A stretch of DNA of 64,000 nucleotides from the NCBI GenBank assembly GCA_032207245.1, contig CM063499.1, forward strand, positions 32,359,201 to 32,423,200, written 5' to 3'. The notes under the pieces were generated by a model, which worked only from the letters and a program-made list of their open reading frames with translations, made no database searches and was not told where the DNA came from. This DNA is from Pardosa pseudoannulata. Lineage: Eukaryota > Arthropoda > Arachnida > Araneae > Lycosidae. The position numbers were made by a program, and so were the translations under genes. How positions within the stretch are numbered: position 1 is the stretch's first letter; each line of letters begins with the position of its first letter. This document shows, piece by piece, positions 40,501 to 49,005 of the stretch.

Positions 40501-41162
40501 AAACGGCAAATGAGTTACTAAGAGTGCAAGGATTGTAACATAGGATTGTGTGTAGATCCCTGTTTTTAAAATTTTTCATAAAAAAATAATTTTAAATAAC
40601 ATAGTATTCAGTTTTGTAATGTTAAAAGTCATTAAATAGTAAGTAAAGAATGAAAAAAAGGTGTAAAATGTATATTTAAATAAGAAATAGCTTAACTAAA
40701 TAAAGTATCTATAAACATATAATATAAATCACATTCTGTTTAAATACTTCACACAGTATTATTGAATAATGTGTTGCTACTTCGTTAATTTCATGAATTT
40801 AGGAATGTTGCTTAATAGCAAAAAACCCTCTGGCCCAGGATACTCACTCGCAAAAGTGACTGCTGGCCTCAGAGAAATGCGCGTGTTTGCTCTTCCCGTC
40901 GCGAAAGGGTTAATACTGTGTTTTGGTGGCAAGTTGAAATTTTATACAGTTATGTACCTATTACTTATGATCCAACAAAATAATTCTATATTAATAATCA
41001 CATTATCAAGTCTGGTGATAATTGTTTTCTTTTCCTATATATGGCCAATTGTTTAATTTTTGCTTTTAATTTCAGATTCCTAATGCTGAAGGTAAGCATA
41101 ACGTGCCTCAAGACTCTGCTCCACATGCCTCTGCACAGCAAGTTCCTAAGGCCCAATCTTAA
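17491..41162 (+). CDS. NUCB1: Nucleobindin (calnuc/NUCB family), 12 coding exons
   Basis: Calcium-binding secretory-pathway protein, in other animals found in the Golgi lumen, cytosol and secreted pools. Coding exons: 17491-17619, 20729-20830, 23295-23544 (end uncertain), 27410-27504, 27682-27867, 32350-32440, 33451-33509, 35659-35751, 35867-35956, 37116-37187, 37265-37963 and 41076-41162. All junctions are in phase with GT-AG sites. The product is 610-650 residues depending on the exon 3 donor. Order of parts: signal peptide (residues 1-20, ending before PPVDS), Lys/Asp-rich linker, the family's helical region with [28 protein letters not shown], the Glu/Lys-rich coiled segment, [22 protein letters not shown]-hand 1, [15 protein letters not shown]-hand 2, then a Gln/Gly/Pro-rich tail. 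Every block matches vertebrate and fly nucleobindins in order. The usual C-terminal leucine zipper is not evident; the tail is low-complexity instead. It could equally be named after NUCB2, since invertebrates normally have one gene. Confidence 0.95.
17931..17981. repeat. (AT)n microsatellite in nucleobindin intron
   Basis: Long AT run with one early interruption. Confidence 0.9.
18440..19745 (+). repeat. Family X repeat, copy interrupted by a hAT element
   Basis: Matches 13140-14640 and the minus-strand partial copies. The element at 19025-19473 was inserted inside it. Confidence 0.65.
19025..19473 (-). mobile_element. Short hAT element with transposase C-terminal relic
   Basis: Starts CAGGAATGGACAAA and ends GGCCCATCCATG. 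Imperfect 8-bp flanks TGCTAAGC/TGGTAAGA. On the minus strand, 19433-19182 encodes [20 protein letters not shown] and [13 protein letters not shown], the C-terminal dimerisation region of hAT transposases of the ZBED5/GTF2IRD2 type. The catalytic part is deleted. Confidence 0.75.
21497..22190 (+). repeat. tRNA-derived SINE, copy 3, split by an insertion
   Basis: The head ACCGAATGGTTAGGGTGCTG and B box GGATTCGAATGCC lie at 21499-21550. The body runs to 21601, then resumes at 22134 with CAGTCTCATTAGCCCTCATG and ends CACTCCAAACCAGA. Confidence 0.8.
21602..22127. mobile_element. DNA transposon with CARACATGCCAACA termini inside the SINE
   Basis: Left end CAAACATGCCAACA, right end TGTTGGCATGTCTG (14-bp inverted termini, one mismatch). 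AGTAGA flanks both sides (21596-21601, 22128-22133). About 526 bp, non-coding. A second copy is at 24350-24846. Confidence 0.8.
22245..23158 (-). mobile_element. piggyBac-family element with partial transposase
   Basis: TTAA at 22241-22244 and 23159-23162 flank 14-bp inverted termini CASTAGAATTAYGG. The interior carries the transposase relic at 22435-22827. About 914 bp, so most of the transposase is deleted. Confidence 0.85.
22435..22827 (-). pseudogene. piggyBac transposase fragment (DDE_Tnp_1_7 N-terminal part)
   Basis: A 130-codon frame with [17 protein letters not shown], a DKF and [20 protein letters not shown], then [17 protein letters not shown] and [12 protein letters not shown]. 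This is the order of motifs in piggyBac transposases around the first catalytic Asp, here in the MFDKQ position. The rest of the catalytic core is absent, so it is a dead relic. Confidence 0.85.
23295..23544 (+). CDS. NUCB1: Nucleobindin coding exon 3 with an in-frame extension and several possible donors
   Basis: The exon begins after TTTAG and encodes the conserved [16 protein letters not shown] block. The next exon (27410) needs one leftover base. Three GT sites satisfy this: after 23424 (GTCTGT), 23514 (GTGGTG) and 23544 (GTTGGC). The shortest form joins straight to [12 protein letters not shown] and fits the family length. The longer forms insert about 30-40 residues ([17 protein letters not shown] and on) that I do not recognise in other nucleobindins, yet the stretch looks coding: no stop, balanced base composition, varied synonymous codons. 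The frame stays open to 23585. None of the three donors is a strong consensus. Confidence 0.7.
24350..24846. repeat. Second copy of the CARACATGCCAACA element
   Basis: Similar by eye to 21640-22120 (CTCTGGAAAATAA.., GTTTTGCA, CCACGCTGTTGCTC). The left terminus is decayed; the right end reads AATGTTGGCAGG. Confidence 0.75.
24860..27400. other. Nucleobindin intron with simple repeats
   Basis: No gene. An (AT)n tract lies at 25480-25545 with one AG interruption. Shorter (AT)n tracts are near 27055 and 27111-27136. Nothing else recognised. Confidence 0.5.
27961..28338 (+). repeat. 189-bp tandem duplication in nucleobindin intron
   Basis: Units 27961-28149 and 28150-28338 match closely with only scattered substitutions. 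Each starts TTTCTGAAATCTGGATTTTC and ends GCTACCAGGAAATATATAAAA. A poly(T) run precedes the first. Confidence 0.9.
28530..29700. other. Possible decayed transposon
   Basis: The stretch includes TTTAACCCTTTCAGAACT at 28611, similar to the piggyBac terminus at 7536, but no matching right end was found. Fragmentary frames have no recognisable domain. Confidence 0.25.
28914..28990. repeat. Near-perfect palindrome 1
   Basis: Arms 28925-28949 and 28955-28979 are perfectly complementary (25 bp) with a 5-bp spacer. Weaker pairing (CTTTGGT/ACCAAAG) continues outward to about 28914 and 28990. Confidence 0.9.
29701..31330. other. Nucleobindin intron, nothing recognised
   Basis: AT-rich with homopolymer runs and no supported gene or repeat. 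Confidence 0.4.
31336..32154 (-). mobile_element. PIF/Harbinger element with internal deletion
   Basis: Ends GGGTCATATTCACTAAAAT and, from the other side, GGGCCATATTCACCACAAT; both flanked by TAA (31333-31335, 32155-32157), the typical 3-bp Harbinger duplication. The minus strand 32079-31603 encodes a transposase N-terminal part with [20 protein letters not shown] and [19 protein letters not shown], matching HARBI1-type proteins. The DDE nuclease portion is deleted. Confidence 0.85.
33451..33509 (+). CDS. NUCB1: Nucleobindin exon encoding EF-hand 1 loop
   Basis: The loop reads [12 protein letters not shown]: Asp, Asn, Asp at positions 1, 3 and 5, Gly at 6, Asp at 9 and Glu at 12. All calcium-liganding positions are canonical. 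The loop's first Asp is split by the preceding intron (phase 1, donor at 32440). Confidence 0.9.
34233..34790 (-). mobile_element. 3' end of a BEL/Pao LTR retrotransposon
   Basis: On the minus strand 34790-34512 encodes the C-terminal end of a polyprotein ([20 protein letters not shown], then a Lys-rich end), typical of BEL/Pao. It is followed by a purine tract AGGTGGGAGGA and an LTR starting TGTAACGTAT at 34460. The LTR holds a TATATATAG box and AATAAA, and probably ends ..ATAACA at 34233. The 5' part of the element is missing. Confidence 0.65.
35867..35956 (+). CDS. NUCB1: Nucleobindin exon encoding EF-hand 2 and the G-alpha-binding segment
   Basis: The loop reads [12 protein letters not shown]: Asp 1, Asn 3, Asp 5 and Glu 12 are present, but position 6 is His rather than Gly. 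Vertebrate NUCB1 also lacks Gly here. In vertebrate calnuc the end of this loop forms a G-alpha-binding-and-activating motif (hydrophobic, Ser/Thr, hydrophobic, any, Asp/Glu, Phe, hydrophobic). Here the segment is ISREEFL, which keeps all positions except the middle hydrophobic one, which is Arg. Confidence 0.85.
36344..36921 (+). mobile_element. Solo LTR with 5-bp target duplication
   Basis: Begins TGTAACGAATTCGG and ends GTGCTTGACA (TG..CA), with ATAAT at 36339-36343 and 36922-36926. It is GC-richer than the intron around it. No internal retrotransposon sequence flanks it, so it is a solo LTR left by recombination. The 80-codon frame inside has no known domain. Confidence 0.8.
37265..37963 (+). 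CDS. NUCB1: Nucleobindin exon encoding the Gln/Gly/Pro-rich tail
   Basis: This 233-codon exon encodes a low-complexity tail of [20 protein letters not shown] units, starting [19 protein letters not shown]. The frame is set by the spliced upstream exon (37116-37187); overlapping frames are also open because of the repeat but are shadows. A donor GTAATA after 37963 joins to 41076. If the intron is retained the frame adds only Val-Ile and stops at 37972, giving an alternative C-terminus. Confidence 0.85.
37580..37850 (+). repeat. 69-bp coding minisatellite in nucleobindin
   Basis: Units begin at 37580, 37649, 37718 and 37787, each exactly 69 bp apart (23 codons), so the frame is kept. The first three are nearly identical; the last is more diverged (TAT for TTT at the second codon). 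Shorter degenerate units lie upstream from about 37460. Each unit encodes [21 protein letters not shown] or a close variant, split here only for naming. Confidence 0.9.
38829..38877. repeat. Perfect palindrome 2
   Basis: Arms 38829-38851 and 38855-38877 are exactly complementary (23 bp) with a 3-bp spacer TGC. Confidence 0.95.
39127..39892 (+). repeat. CAGGGT-terminus repeat, copy 3
   Basis: Starts CATGGTTTCCGCGCACCTGG and ends GGCAGATACCCTG. TATGTA is on both flanks (39121-39126, 39893-39898). Nearly full length, no coding. Confidence 0.85.
39934..40909 (+). mobile_element. Internally deleted piggyBac element
   Basis: TTAA at 39930-39933 and 40910-40913. The termini CCCTTTTGCACC and CCCTTTCGCGAC are similar inverted repeats. 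An acidic stretch ([17 protein letters not shown], near 40430-40480) typical of piggyBac N-termini runs into a Cys-rich motif [15 protein letters not shown] (40521-40565) typical of the extreme C-terminus. The catalytic core between is absent and stops interrupt both parts. Confidence 0.8.
41076..41162 (+). CDS. NUCB1: Nucleobindin terminal coding exon
   Basis: Acceptor TTTAATTTCAG; the frame continues from CAA at 37963 and encodes [19 protein letters not shown] and a few more residues, ending KAQS before TAA at 41160. There is no ER-retention signal at the C-terminus, as in other secreted or Golgi nucleobindins. An internal GGTAAGCA at 41091 resembles a donor but the frame continues well through it. 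Confidence 0.75.
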   Translation: MPNAEGKHNVPQDSAPHASAQQVPKAQS

Positions 41163-41830
41163 TTAAGTATTAGTTACAAAAGGCATGAACAAAATGAAAG
41201 TTAAATTGACAGTATTTTTAAAACTTATAATGCCACACATACATTTATATATTGGCAGTTGGTATTTTTCTACAAAATCTTAAAATATTATGGAGGCAAG
41301 TTTACTTAAATGATTAAATTCTTATACTATCTGTGATTATCAAGTTGTCTCCATTTCCATTAATTTTACTAAGACCTACGTTTCTTTCAGTTGATATTCA
41401 ATAGCATGTAAATTAAAAAATGTGCTTGCTTTCATACATTCCACTTTATGTAAATACGACTTATGTAAATTTTGTATATATGTTTTATTTAAATTAATGA
41501 TTTCAATATATGCCTTGTGCATAGTTTTAAAATTTAGCTGTAGAAAATTATTCTATAACTTGATTGAAAATTTGAATAAACAAACTTACCATTTAAAAAT
41601 TACATTTGAAATTAATTCAAATGTACTGATGTTATGAAAATATCGTTACACAACTTGGTTCTTATCAAAAATTGACATTTTCATTGTTTTTGAAGTATGT
41701 TAAAAAATAAATGTTTTACTCACTATGCTATGTTTCTTTTTCTGTTGGATTTTTAAAAATTGTTAAGATAAACACATGTAAATAATGCATGACATGTAAC
41801 AAATACCAATAGCAATAAAAATACTGCAAT
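41163..41830 (+). terminator. NUCB1: Nucleobindin 3' UTR with candidate poly(A) signals
   Basis: AATAAA hexamers lie at 41575-41580, 41706-41711 and 41813-41818 downstream of the stop. Any could direct cleavage; the one at 41706, followed by a T-rich stretch, looks best. Confidence 0.5.
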
Positions 41831-42389
41831 TGGATACTTATACTACATGCATACAGTCAGTTGAGCATTTTTTTGAGATAAATGTTTTCAAAGAAAAATG
41901 CATGAATAAATAAGTATTAAGCATTTATAAAAAAAAGCATTGCAACCCTGAAAAATGGTAAGAAGGATGGACTTCAAAAAACGACCCAAAAAAAGTAGTG
42001 TAAAATATTGACTATTAATATTTCCCCTTTACATTATATTTTGTGATTGACCTTGAATTGTAGGTTGTTTGGGGCACCTTAGCAGGAAGCTGTATCCCCC
42101 GTCTTGAGACTTATTAGATCATTCAGGGTGAGCATCCGGAATTGTCAGTTCATTTATGGGTTTACTCATATGCATAAAGTTAACATTATATGAAAGGTAA
42201 AAATACAATTTGACCCTAGACAACAAATAAAAATAGTAAAGGGGTAAAGGGAGAAAGTTCTAATAAGAAAGTAGAAATTTTAAAAGGAATAGAGAGTTTT
42301 TATAGTTTTATTTTATTTTTATTTATTTATTTTTTTTTTGTACAAACATACACAAAACAAAGTAATAAAAATAAAAGATGGAAGTTTAA

Positions 42390-42460
42390 CCCACTGAACG
42401 GACGCGTCGACAGGGGTTCAACAGCGAATTCCTGTTCGAAAACGGACCTGTCGACCCCTT
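42390..42460. mobile_element. piggyBac-type terminus fragment with GTCGAC motifs
   Basis: TTAA (42386-42389) then CCCACTGAACGGACGCGTCG and ACAGGGGTTCAACAGC. The same sequence in reverse is at 11875-11917. A second, inverted GACCTGTCGACCCC follows. No matching opposite end was located. Confidence 0.5.
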
Positions 42461-43286
42461 CTCGTTTGCACTCGTATAACACACTTTTGAGGAAAAAAAA
42501 AATATTGCAAAGCGATAATAAATGAAAGAAACTAATTTTGTGTACCGGACTCCTTTACCTTGCAGGGAAAATAACTTAAAAGTAGCCTGACAACTTTTAA
42601 ACCGGCAACTCTAGTATGGTACTGTAAATTCCGTCTGGAATTTACGAAAAGGGTGACTGTTTTGAAAGGGAAAAAGGTGGGGAGGGTGGTCGGTGGATGG
42701 GTTAATAAGATAGTGGAAAGGAAGAACGAAATGGAGAGGTGATAGAGTGCTAACTTAAGGAGGAATAGCAAGCATCATTGTGGCGCCATCTAATATTGGC
42801 ACAAGGAACTAAGTAGTTAAGAATTTAGAATAAACAAGAATTCTGAATAGAATACGATTTTAGGGAAGCATAGCAGCTCTAGGCCACTTACGATTCCTGG
42901 ATTCCCTAAAATCATAATCAGGAAAGTCAGCAATAATTTCATTGTTAATATTATTAAGGTTGGCATAAAATTTAATAGAAATATTACTGCAAATATCATT
43001 TTAAAAGTTAAAATGTTGAGGTCACGCCGTTTTGTGATTGATTACTAGTTGTGATTATTATATTATTTATGTTTTCTAAAAGTTTGTTTCATAAAATAGC
43101 TTTTTTTTTTTAGAGGAAGCGAGTTTAGAATTTTTTTCTAAAGTTGATGTTATAATAAAAATGGCATTTATTTGTCAGTAAAAGAGTTTTTTATTTAGAG
43201 TAAAAAGAGAGTCATTTGTTTTAACATCTAGCATCTGTGACAGGACTATAATCTGAGAGTAAATATATTTTGTTTATTTAAAATGG

Positions 43287-44420
43287 ATGTTATAAAATCC
43301 TAACGATCTCAGTTTCGGAGATTATTTACAAAAGCTTTAAATGCGATAGAGAAGACTGAGAAGGATTTATCGATAGATGAAAAAAACTTAAGTTAGTAGA
43401 AAATAAAGCAAAATCTATGTTTCATATAGAAGAGATTTATTGAGAAGAACTTTTTAAAACTGGAAATGCTAAAACTAAAATAAGTAATGAGTTTGATAAT
43501 TCAGAATGCTACATTGACAAATGGAGAATAGCAGAGTCGAAGTTAGTCTTCTAGCTGAAAAAGATAAGAATTTTGTAAGATATCCTAAGGTAAACTCCTG
43601 ACTTTTGATGGAAATATCAAAAATTGGCTTGGATTTGGGAGACAATTTAAAAAGATTAATGCCAATAAGAACTTGGATGATCATGATAAATTTGCTTATT
43701 TATTGCAATCAATGAAGAAAGGATCATCTGCCAAAGAGTTGATAAAAAGCTTTCAGCAGTGAAAGTTATTCTAAAGGTTTTCTTTTCCAAAATGAGATTG
43801 TAGCTACTCTAAGTAGCTACAATCTCGTTTTGGAAAAGAAAACCTTCTGATAGAGGTGTATGTTAGGGATTTCTTTTCTTAATTTTATTGGAAAATTCGC
43901 AACAGAAATCTTCTCTAAGAGAACTTTATGATAACTTGAAATCAAAACTTAGAACGTTGGAAGTGTTAGGTGTTGCAAGAGATAAATATGCTGCGATGTT
44001 ATATCCCTTAATCGAATCCTTATTACCAGATGATATCCTGAGAGCATGGCAAAGATTCCGAGCTATAAATTGCAGTAATAGAGAGACTGAAAGCAGTGAG
44101 CAAAATAATAAAAATGAAAAACAATCAACATGTCACATGGATTTAGATGCTTTGCTACCGTTTTAGTTCGATGAAATTGAAGGAGAAGCGCGAGTACATA
44201 TAGCTACTAAGTGTTTTAATAAGTTTCAATCTCCTAAGCCTGGGAATGCTAAACATTTTGGCTTTAAAAACCATAAAGAATTTTCCCGAACACCTTCTGC
44301 TTCTACTCTAATAGCCAAGTCTAAGCAAAATTCAAATGTCTGTATTTTTTGTTCTGGAGTTCATCAATCTGATAATTGCTTTAAAGTGAGGAAGATGTCA
44401 TTCGAGGAAAGGCAATAGGC
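43287..44420 (+). pseudogene. BEL/Pao retrotransposon gag relic
   Basis: Plus-strand fragments in shifting frames: RRLFTKALNAIEKTEK near 43310, FDGNIKNWLGFGRQFKK near 43600, SSLRELYDNLKSKLRTLEVL and DKYAAMLYPLIESLLPDDI at 43910-44040, and the zinc knuckle CIFCSGVHQSDNCFK at 44340-44385 (C-x2-C-x4-H-x4-C pattern). These are the gag blocks of BEL/Pao elements in order. Frameshifts and stops, and a palindrome at 43774-43846 in place of part of the gag, mark it as dead. No protease or RT follows. Confidence 0.75.
43774..43846. repeat. Palindrome 3 inside the gag relic
   Basis: Arms 43774-43808 and 43812-43846 (35 bp, one mismatch) around the 3-bp spacer CTA. Confidence 0.95.
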
Positions 44421-45195
44421 TGTTATGAATAGTTGTTGTTGTTGTTTGTGTTTAGACAGAAATCATGAAAACTACTACCAAAATTGTTTCCACAGAGTTC
44501 AAATGACCTTCTATGTATGCAGTATCAGGGATCCTTCATAGTTCAAGGTCCTAAATAAAAATTTACAAAGAAATATGCATGATTCTAGTTGAAAGATGAA
44601 CAGATCGTGCTTATTCATAGCATTTAAATTCTTTGTTCCAATATCTGTTCCCATCATACTCATGTAAAACTTTGAGTTTAAGTTTTTTTTACTACTGTTA
44701 TTGTCAACTTAAGTATTAGGTAGACTTTAGTCCATGTGTAGTAAAGGAGTAGACCATAGGGCTCCCAATCAACCCAAATCCACCGCTATTAAGAATAATA
44801 AAAGTTAGACATCATTCAGTACCATTGCATACTCTTAAATTTCAGATACTTCACATAGGTATTATTCATCACTTAAGAGAAAAGTTGATTTTTTTTTTTT
44901 TTTTAAGCTATAAGGTTTGACGTGTTTCTGTGTTTGATTTTATTTATACAAAACCTACTGTGGTGGCATGGCAGTTGGCATTCACTGTAACTCTTGGTTG
45001 TAGTGATTCAAATAAAATGAAATTATTTCATTTCAAATTTAAAGTTTCTACCTGTTAAAACTTAGATTATGCACAAAATATAGCATTAAATGAAATGTAA
45101 CATACAGGAATAGCTTTGGTAAATCAATGTTACAGATGTAAAATGTCTTTAAATATATTCGCTGCCAATCACATGCCAGTGTTTGATCAACATAC

Positions 45196-45357
45196 TGGTT
45201 TGGTTTCGTTTGGAGTGCTACAGTCTACTTTTTTGCAGCATGAGTGCTAATGAGGCTGGGACCTAGATTCTGAAATGGCTACAAGCTTCCATGGCACAGT
45301 CGGATTTGAACCCACAAATTCTGGTACCAAAGGCCAGCACCCTAACCAATTGGCCAT
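45196..45357 (-). repeat. tRNA-derived SINE, copy 4
   Basis: Intact head on the minus strand (TGGCCAATTGGTTAGGGTGC, B-box GGGTTCAAATCC) and tail ending ACTCCAAACGAAACCAAACC. Confidence 0.8.
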
Positions 45358-45519
45358 TGTTCGGCTCAGCATACTGGAAAATGCACTTATGACAGTGGGT
45401 TTACAGAAAATGTGCTAAATTATAGGTATACTATGAATAAAAATGCCTCATTTAAATCTTCAACAGAAACAAAGTATCTAAAAAGTAAAGTATTAAAAAC
45501 GAAACGAAATACTTTTATC

Positions 45520-46237
45520 CAGGGCTTCGAACCGGAACTGAACCGAAAAAAAAATATTGGTTTATTTCGGTTCGATATATCTTTCAGTCATTTTGTTACT
45601 GTTACCAACTTATCAATATTTTCTAATTTAACGTCAACTTTATAATTACATATCCGCACTTGTATAAGATTGCAATGGTGGTTTTGGCAGCTCCAGCTAC
45701 ACAAGTTAGTGTTGAAATTTATTCTCCAAGACAACAGAAGTAATCTCAGTGAAACCATGTTATAAGATATATTAATAATTAGAGGCAATTTTCATATGTT
45801 AAATAAATATTTTTTACATAATTATTGCAAGGCCAAGTGCACGATGTGAGAGTCAAACGACGAATGTGGTTAATCATGAACCTAGTTGTCAAATGCGATT
45901 TTGATAAGGGATAACAATGCCAATGCTCGCCGCTCTTATCGTACCTGCTGTTTGTATCAATTCACATAGTGTACCACTTAAAAAAAGAATAAAATCTTCT
46001 AAATTTTGATAGAATTACATTTTTTGTTTATGATAGAATTATATTTTTAGTACAAATAAGAATATACATAAAATGAAATTATTCATTTGGAACTGAAACG
46101 AAAACGGTTATTTTTAGCAGAGCGAAAACCGGAACTGAACCGAAAACCGTTATTTTTGGCGGAGCGAAAACCGGAACTGAACCGATATTAATTTTTTAGT
46201 TGAACCGGAACAAAAAAAATTACGGTTTGAAGCCCTG
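45520..46237. mobile_element. hAT non-autonomous element with perfect 8-bp TSD
   Basis: Starts CAGGGCTTCGAACCGGAAC and ends GGTTTGAAGCCCTG; CTTTTATC lies at 45512-45519 and 46238-46245. The interior near the right end contains tandem copies of a motif around GAAAACCGGAACTGAACCG. No transposase. Confidence 0.95.
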
Positions 46238-46440
46238 CTTTTATCTGAAGTCGACTTAATACTTTGAAATTCTTATTAATCTTCTCCTCCTTGATCTACT
46301 GTGTGCAATTAAAGAACTCAAGATATTTTCGGCAGGAATGTTTTTGGTCACACTCTTATAATAAATGACTAACTTTCAAAGATAGTTCAATTTCTTGCCT
46401 TTAGATTTTCTGTTTTTCAAATAAATGTATTTAAAATTGT

Positions 46441-46441
46441 G

Positions 46442-46488
<47 letters not shown>
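46441..46488. repeat. (AT)n microsatellite
   Basis: TA run directly abutting the CAGGGT repeat copy 4; further (AT)n tracts at 46670-46694 and 46891-46912. Confidence 0.9.
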
Positions 46489-46491
<3 letters not shown>

Positions 46492-46666
46492 GGTTTCCGC
46501 GCACCTGGAAAGTCATGGAAAATCATGGATTTAGACAATGGATTAATTTTGTCATGGAAAGTCATGATTTTCTAAGTAAAATGAGTAAAAGTCATGGATC
46601 CGCAAAGCTACCATTAAAAAAAAAAGCCTCTGCAAGTAATTTTCTTTCTGAACGGAAGCGGCTGCA

Positions 46667-46697
<31 letters not shown>

Positions 46698-46890
46698 TTT
46701 ATAAACATTTATAAAGTATTTTTTATCATAAGTTCCTGTAATTTCTCTTAAAGCATACATTTTATTTGTATGTACATCAGAAATTTTATTCATATATACG
46801 TTAACAAAATATTTTTAAAGTCATGGAAAATGATCTGCTAAAATCAGGGAAAGCATGGATTTGAAAAATTTCATTTTGGCGAATACCCTG
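46489..46890 (+). repeat. CAGGGT-terminus repeat, copy 4, internally deleted
   Basis: Both ends are present (CAGGGTTTCCGCGCACCTGG left, GCGAATACCCTG right), flanked by TATATA on each side, but the middle is replaced by a short unrelated stretch and an (AT)n tract. Confidence 0.85.
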
Positions 46891-46999
46891 TATATATATA
46901 TATATATATATCGATATCGAATAACCACAAAGTGTTTGTTTAGTATATTTTTGCATTTTTTTTCACTATTAACAAACTTTTTATTTAATTAAGCTGAAA

Positions 47000-48600
47000 T
47001 TAAACATATGCACTTAAAAATAGTTATCAAATTTTAACAATTGCTTTAAGTAATATTTTGATTAAAAAGATATTTAATTGGATATTAATAGTCTTGCAGT
47101 TAACCACCTACTTTAAGAATGCAACTGTAATTGAGTTAAGAATATACTTACATGAGGCTTTATTGATTATATTCGTAATACAGCTGACATTAGTCTTCAT
47201 TTATTCAATTCTTAAAACATTGCATAGTTTAAACAAGAGAATAAGGATTTTAATTTTACTGTTAATTAACTATATGATAAATAAAAATTATCAATCTTTA
47301 GAAATGCTACTATCTATCTGGTAAGGCCTTTGTGGAGAGTATGACTGAAGAAAGCTTTAATCTCTTAATGTTAATCACAATGAGAGAAAATATTGGCTTG
47401 CTAATATTTTCTCTATTGGCTTTTAGGGGAATGGCAACTTCCACTTTTCAGTTCTTACAAACAGTATTTGCTACTATGACAGTAATCAGAAACATGTTAT
47501 GCAGATCTATTATTTTGAGAAGAAAACATCATATTGTAAATGCGACAACTCCAGGGCCCTGTAAATTTGCCATTATATTTAAAATTGTTAAATTTACACT
47601 AATTATAATCTTAAATTCTAGCAATGCATGATGTTACAATGAATAGCAATATTGTACCAGATATTAGTCTTAAGTTATTAAATTCTTGTAGACTGCAGAG
47701 TTAAAAATGAAAATAAGGATTTAATTTTACATTTATACATAATTAAAATTATACTGGTGTGCAAAACTTAGGCTGAAGTGGTAAAATTATCATACCAATC
47801 CGAAGACAGAAAACTGTCAAATACGGCATGCATATGTATGTAGCATGTAGTACATATAGTGCCCAAGAACTTGGTAGTGTTCATCAACATTTATTCAAAA
47901 GTATTAAATCAAAATTGTCTAAAAACAGTAGTTGTTAAATATTGCTAACAGGAAATTCTGTATATCACATCTGGATTTTATATAGAATCATCAGAAAATT
48001 GGAGATCAACATGTAGCAAAAAATGGCCTAGAAATTTAATATTTGCTCACTGTATCAAGATGACAGGGACAGCTATGCAATAGTTTAATAATATGCACCC
48101 ACAATATGTTCACAGGCATTCAATATATCATTCTAAAAGCGAGAAGGTAGAGACAGCAGACAGAATACAAGACACTTTCAACAGACTCAACAACTGATAG
48201 CTTGTTTTATCATTGCCAGAAGGCTAAACATAAAAGATCTATTTGCATAATATGGTGTGGGTCATTAACACTACTCAATAGTACTTTTTCTGTGGTATCA
48301 CGAACACAAAATCATGGAACATTAGCAACAAGGCTCATAAGATCTTTACGAATTAATTTTGTCAGATTAGTAATTCCATATGTATACATTATCTTCTATC
48401 TCTCAGAGCATTCTTTAAATAAATGTCTTATTTCCAAGAACTTTGCTTGTTTTCCATATTAATATTGCAATAGTTAACTCTCTTGTTCATTTACTTCCAA
48501 GTTTCATTACTGATGCCCACAAAAGGTTCCTATATATGGTCAAAACATGCTGTGTTGAAAAATTCCTTCCTAGTTATTCAATTTTATTGAAATATTGTTA
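47000..48600. other. Intergenic stretch with doubtful transposon traces
   Basis: Open frames at 47058-47324, 47332-47631 and 48202-48462 show no known domain. ATACTGGTGTGCAAAACTTA at 47750 resembles a Tc1-type terminus, but I found no mate or transposase motif. Confidence 0.25.
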
Positions 48601-49005
48601 ACATTAAGGCTCTTTGCACTTACAAAAAATTTTCATTTTTATAATGAATTTACTATTGACAGGCCCATTCCAGAAAATTCGTTATTTTGAGGAATAACTA
48701 CAGGTACATTGTTTTCAGACATATTTCCTTCCATGTGAATGTTTAGTTCGAATTAAATGAATTTTATCTTTTATCTTCTTGCAACAGGATATTTTTTTTC
48801 CTGAAAGCCTTTTATGCTCATTTCATCCAAAACGGGAGGAGTTTGGAAAAGTAAAAAATAAAACATCAAGAAGTTCCAACTTCTACAAAATCAAATAAGT
48901 GATGTAAAATGTTTCTTGCCCTTTACCCACTGGAATATACTGCTTAGCCTCTATTTGTCCATGTAAACTGTATACAGCTTATTCAATCTGTCTACTAACA
49001 ATGTT

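Noticed and set aside
46425..46751. 108-codon frame with Tyr-Ile repeats
   Set aside because: It reads through (AT)n tracts and the CAGGGT repeat; no protein is expected.
47750..48460. Tc1-like element
   Set aside because: One end-like motif and a faint transposase resemblance, but no second end and no DDE motif.
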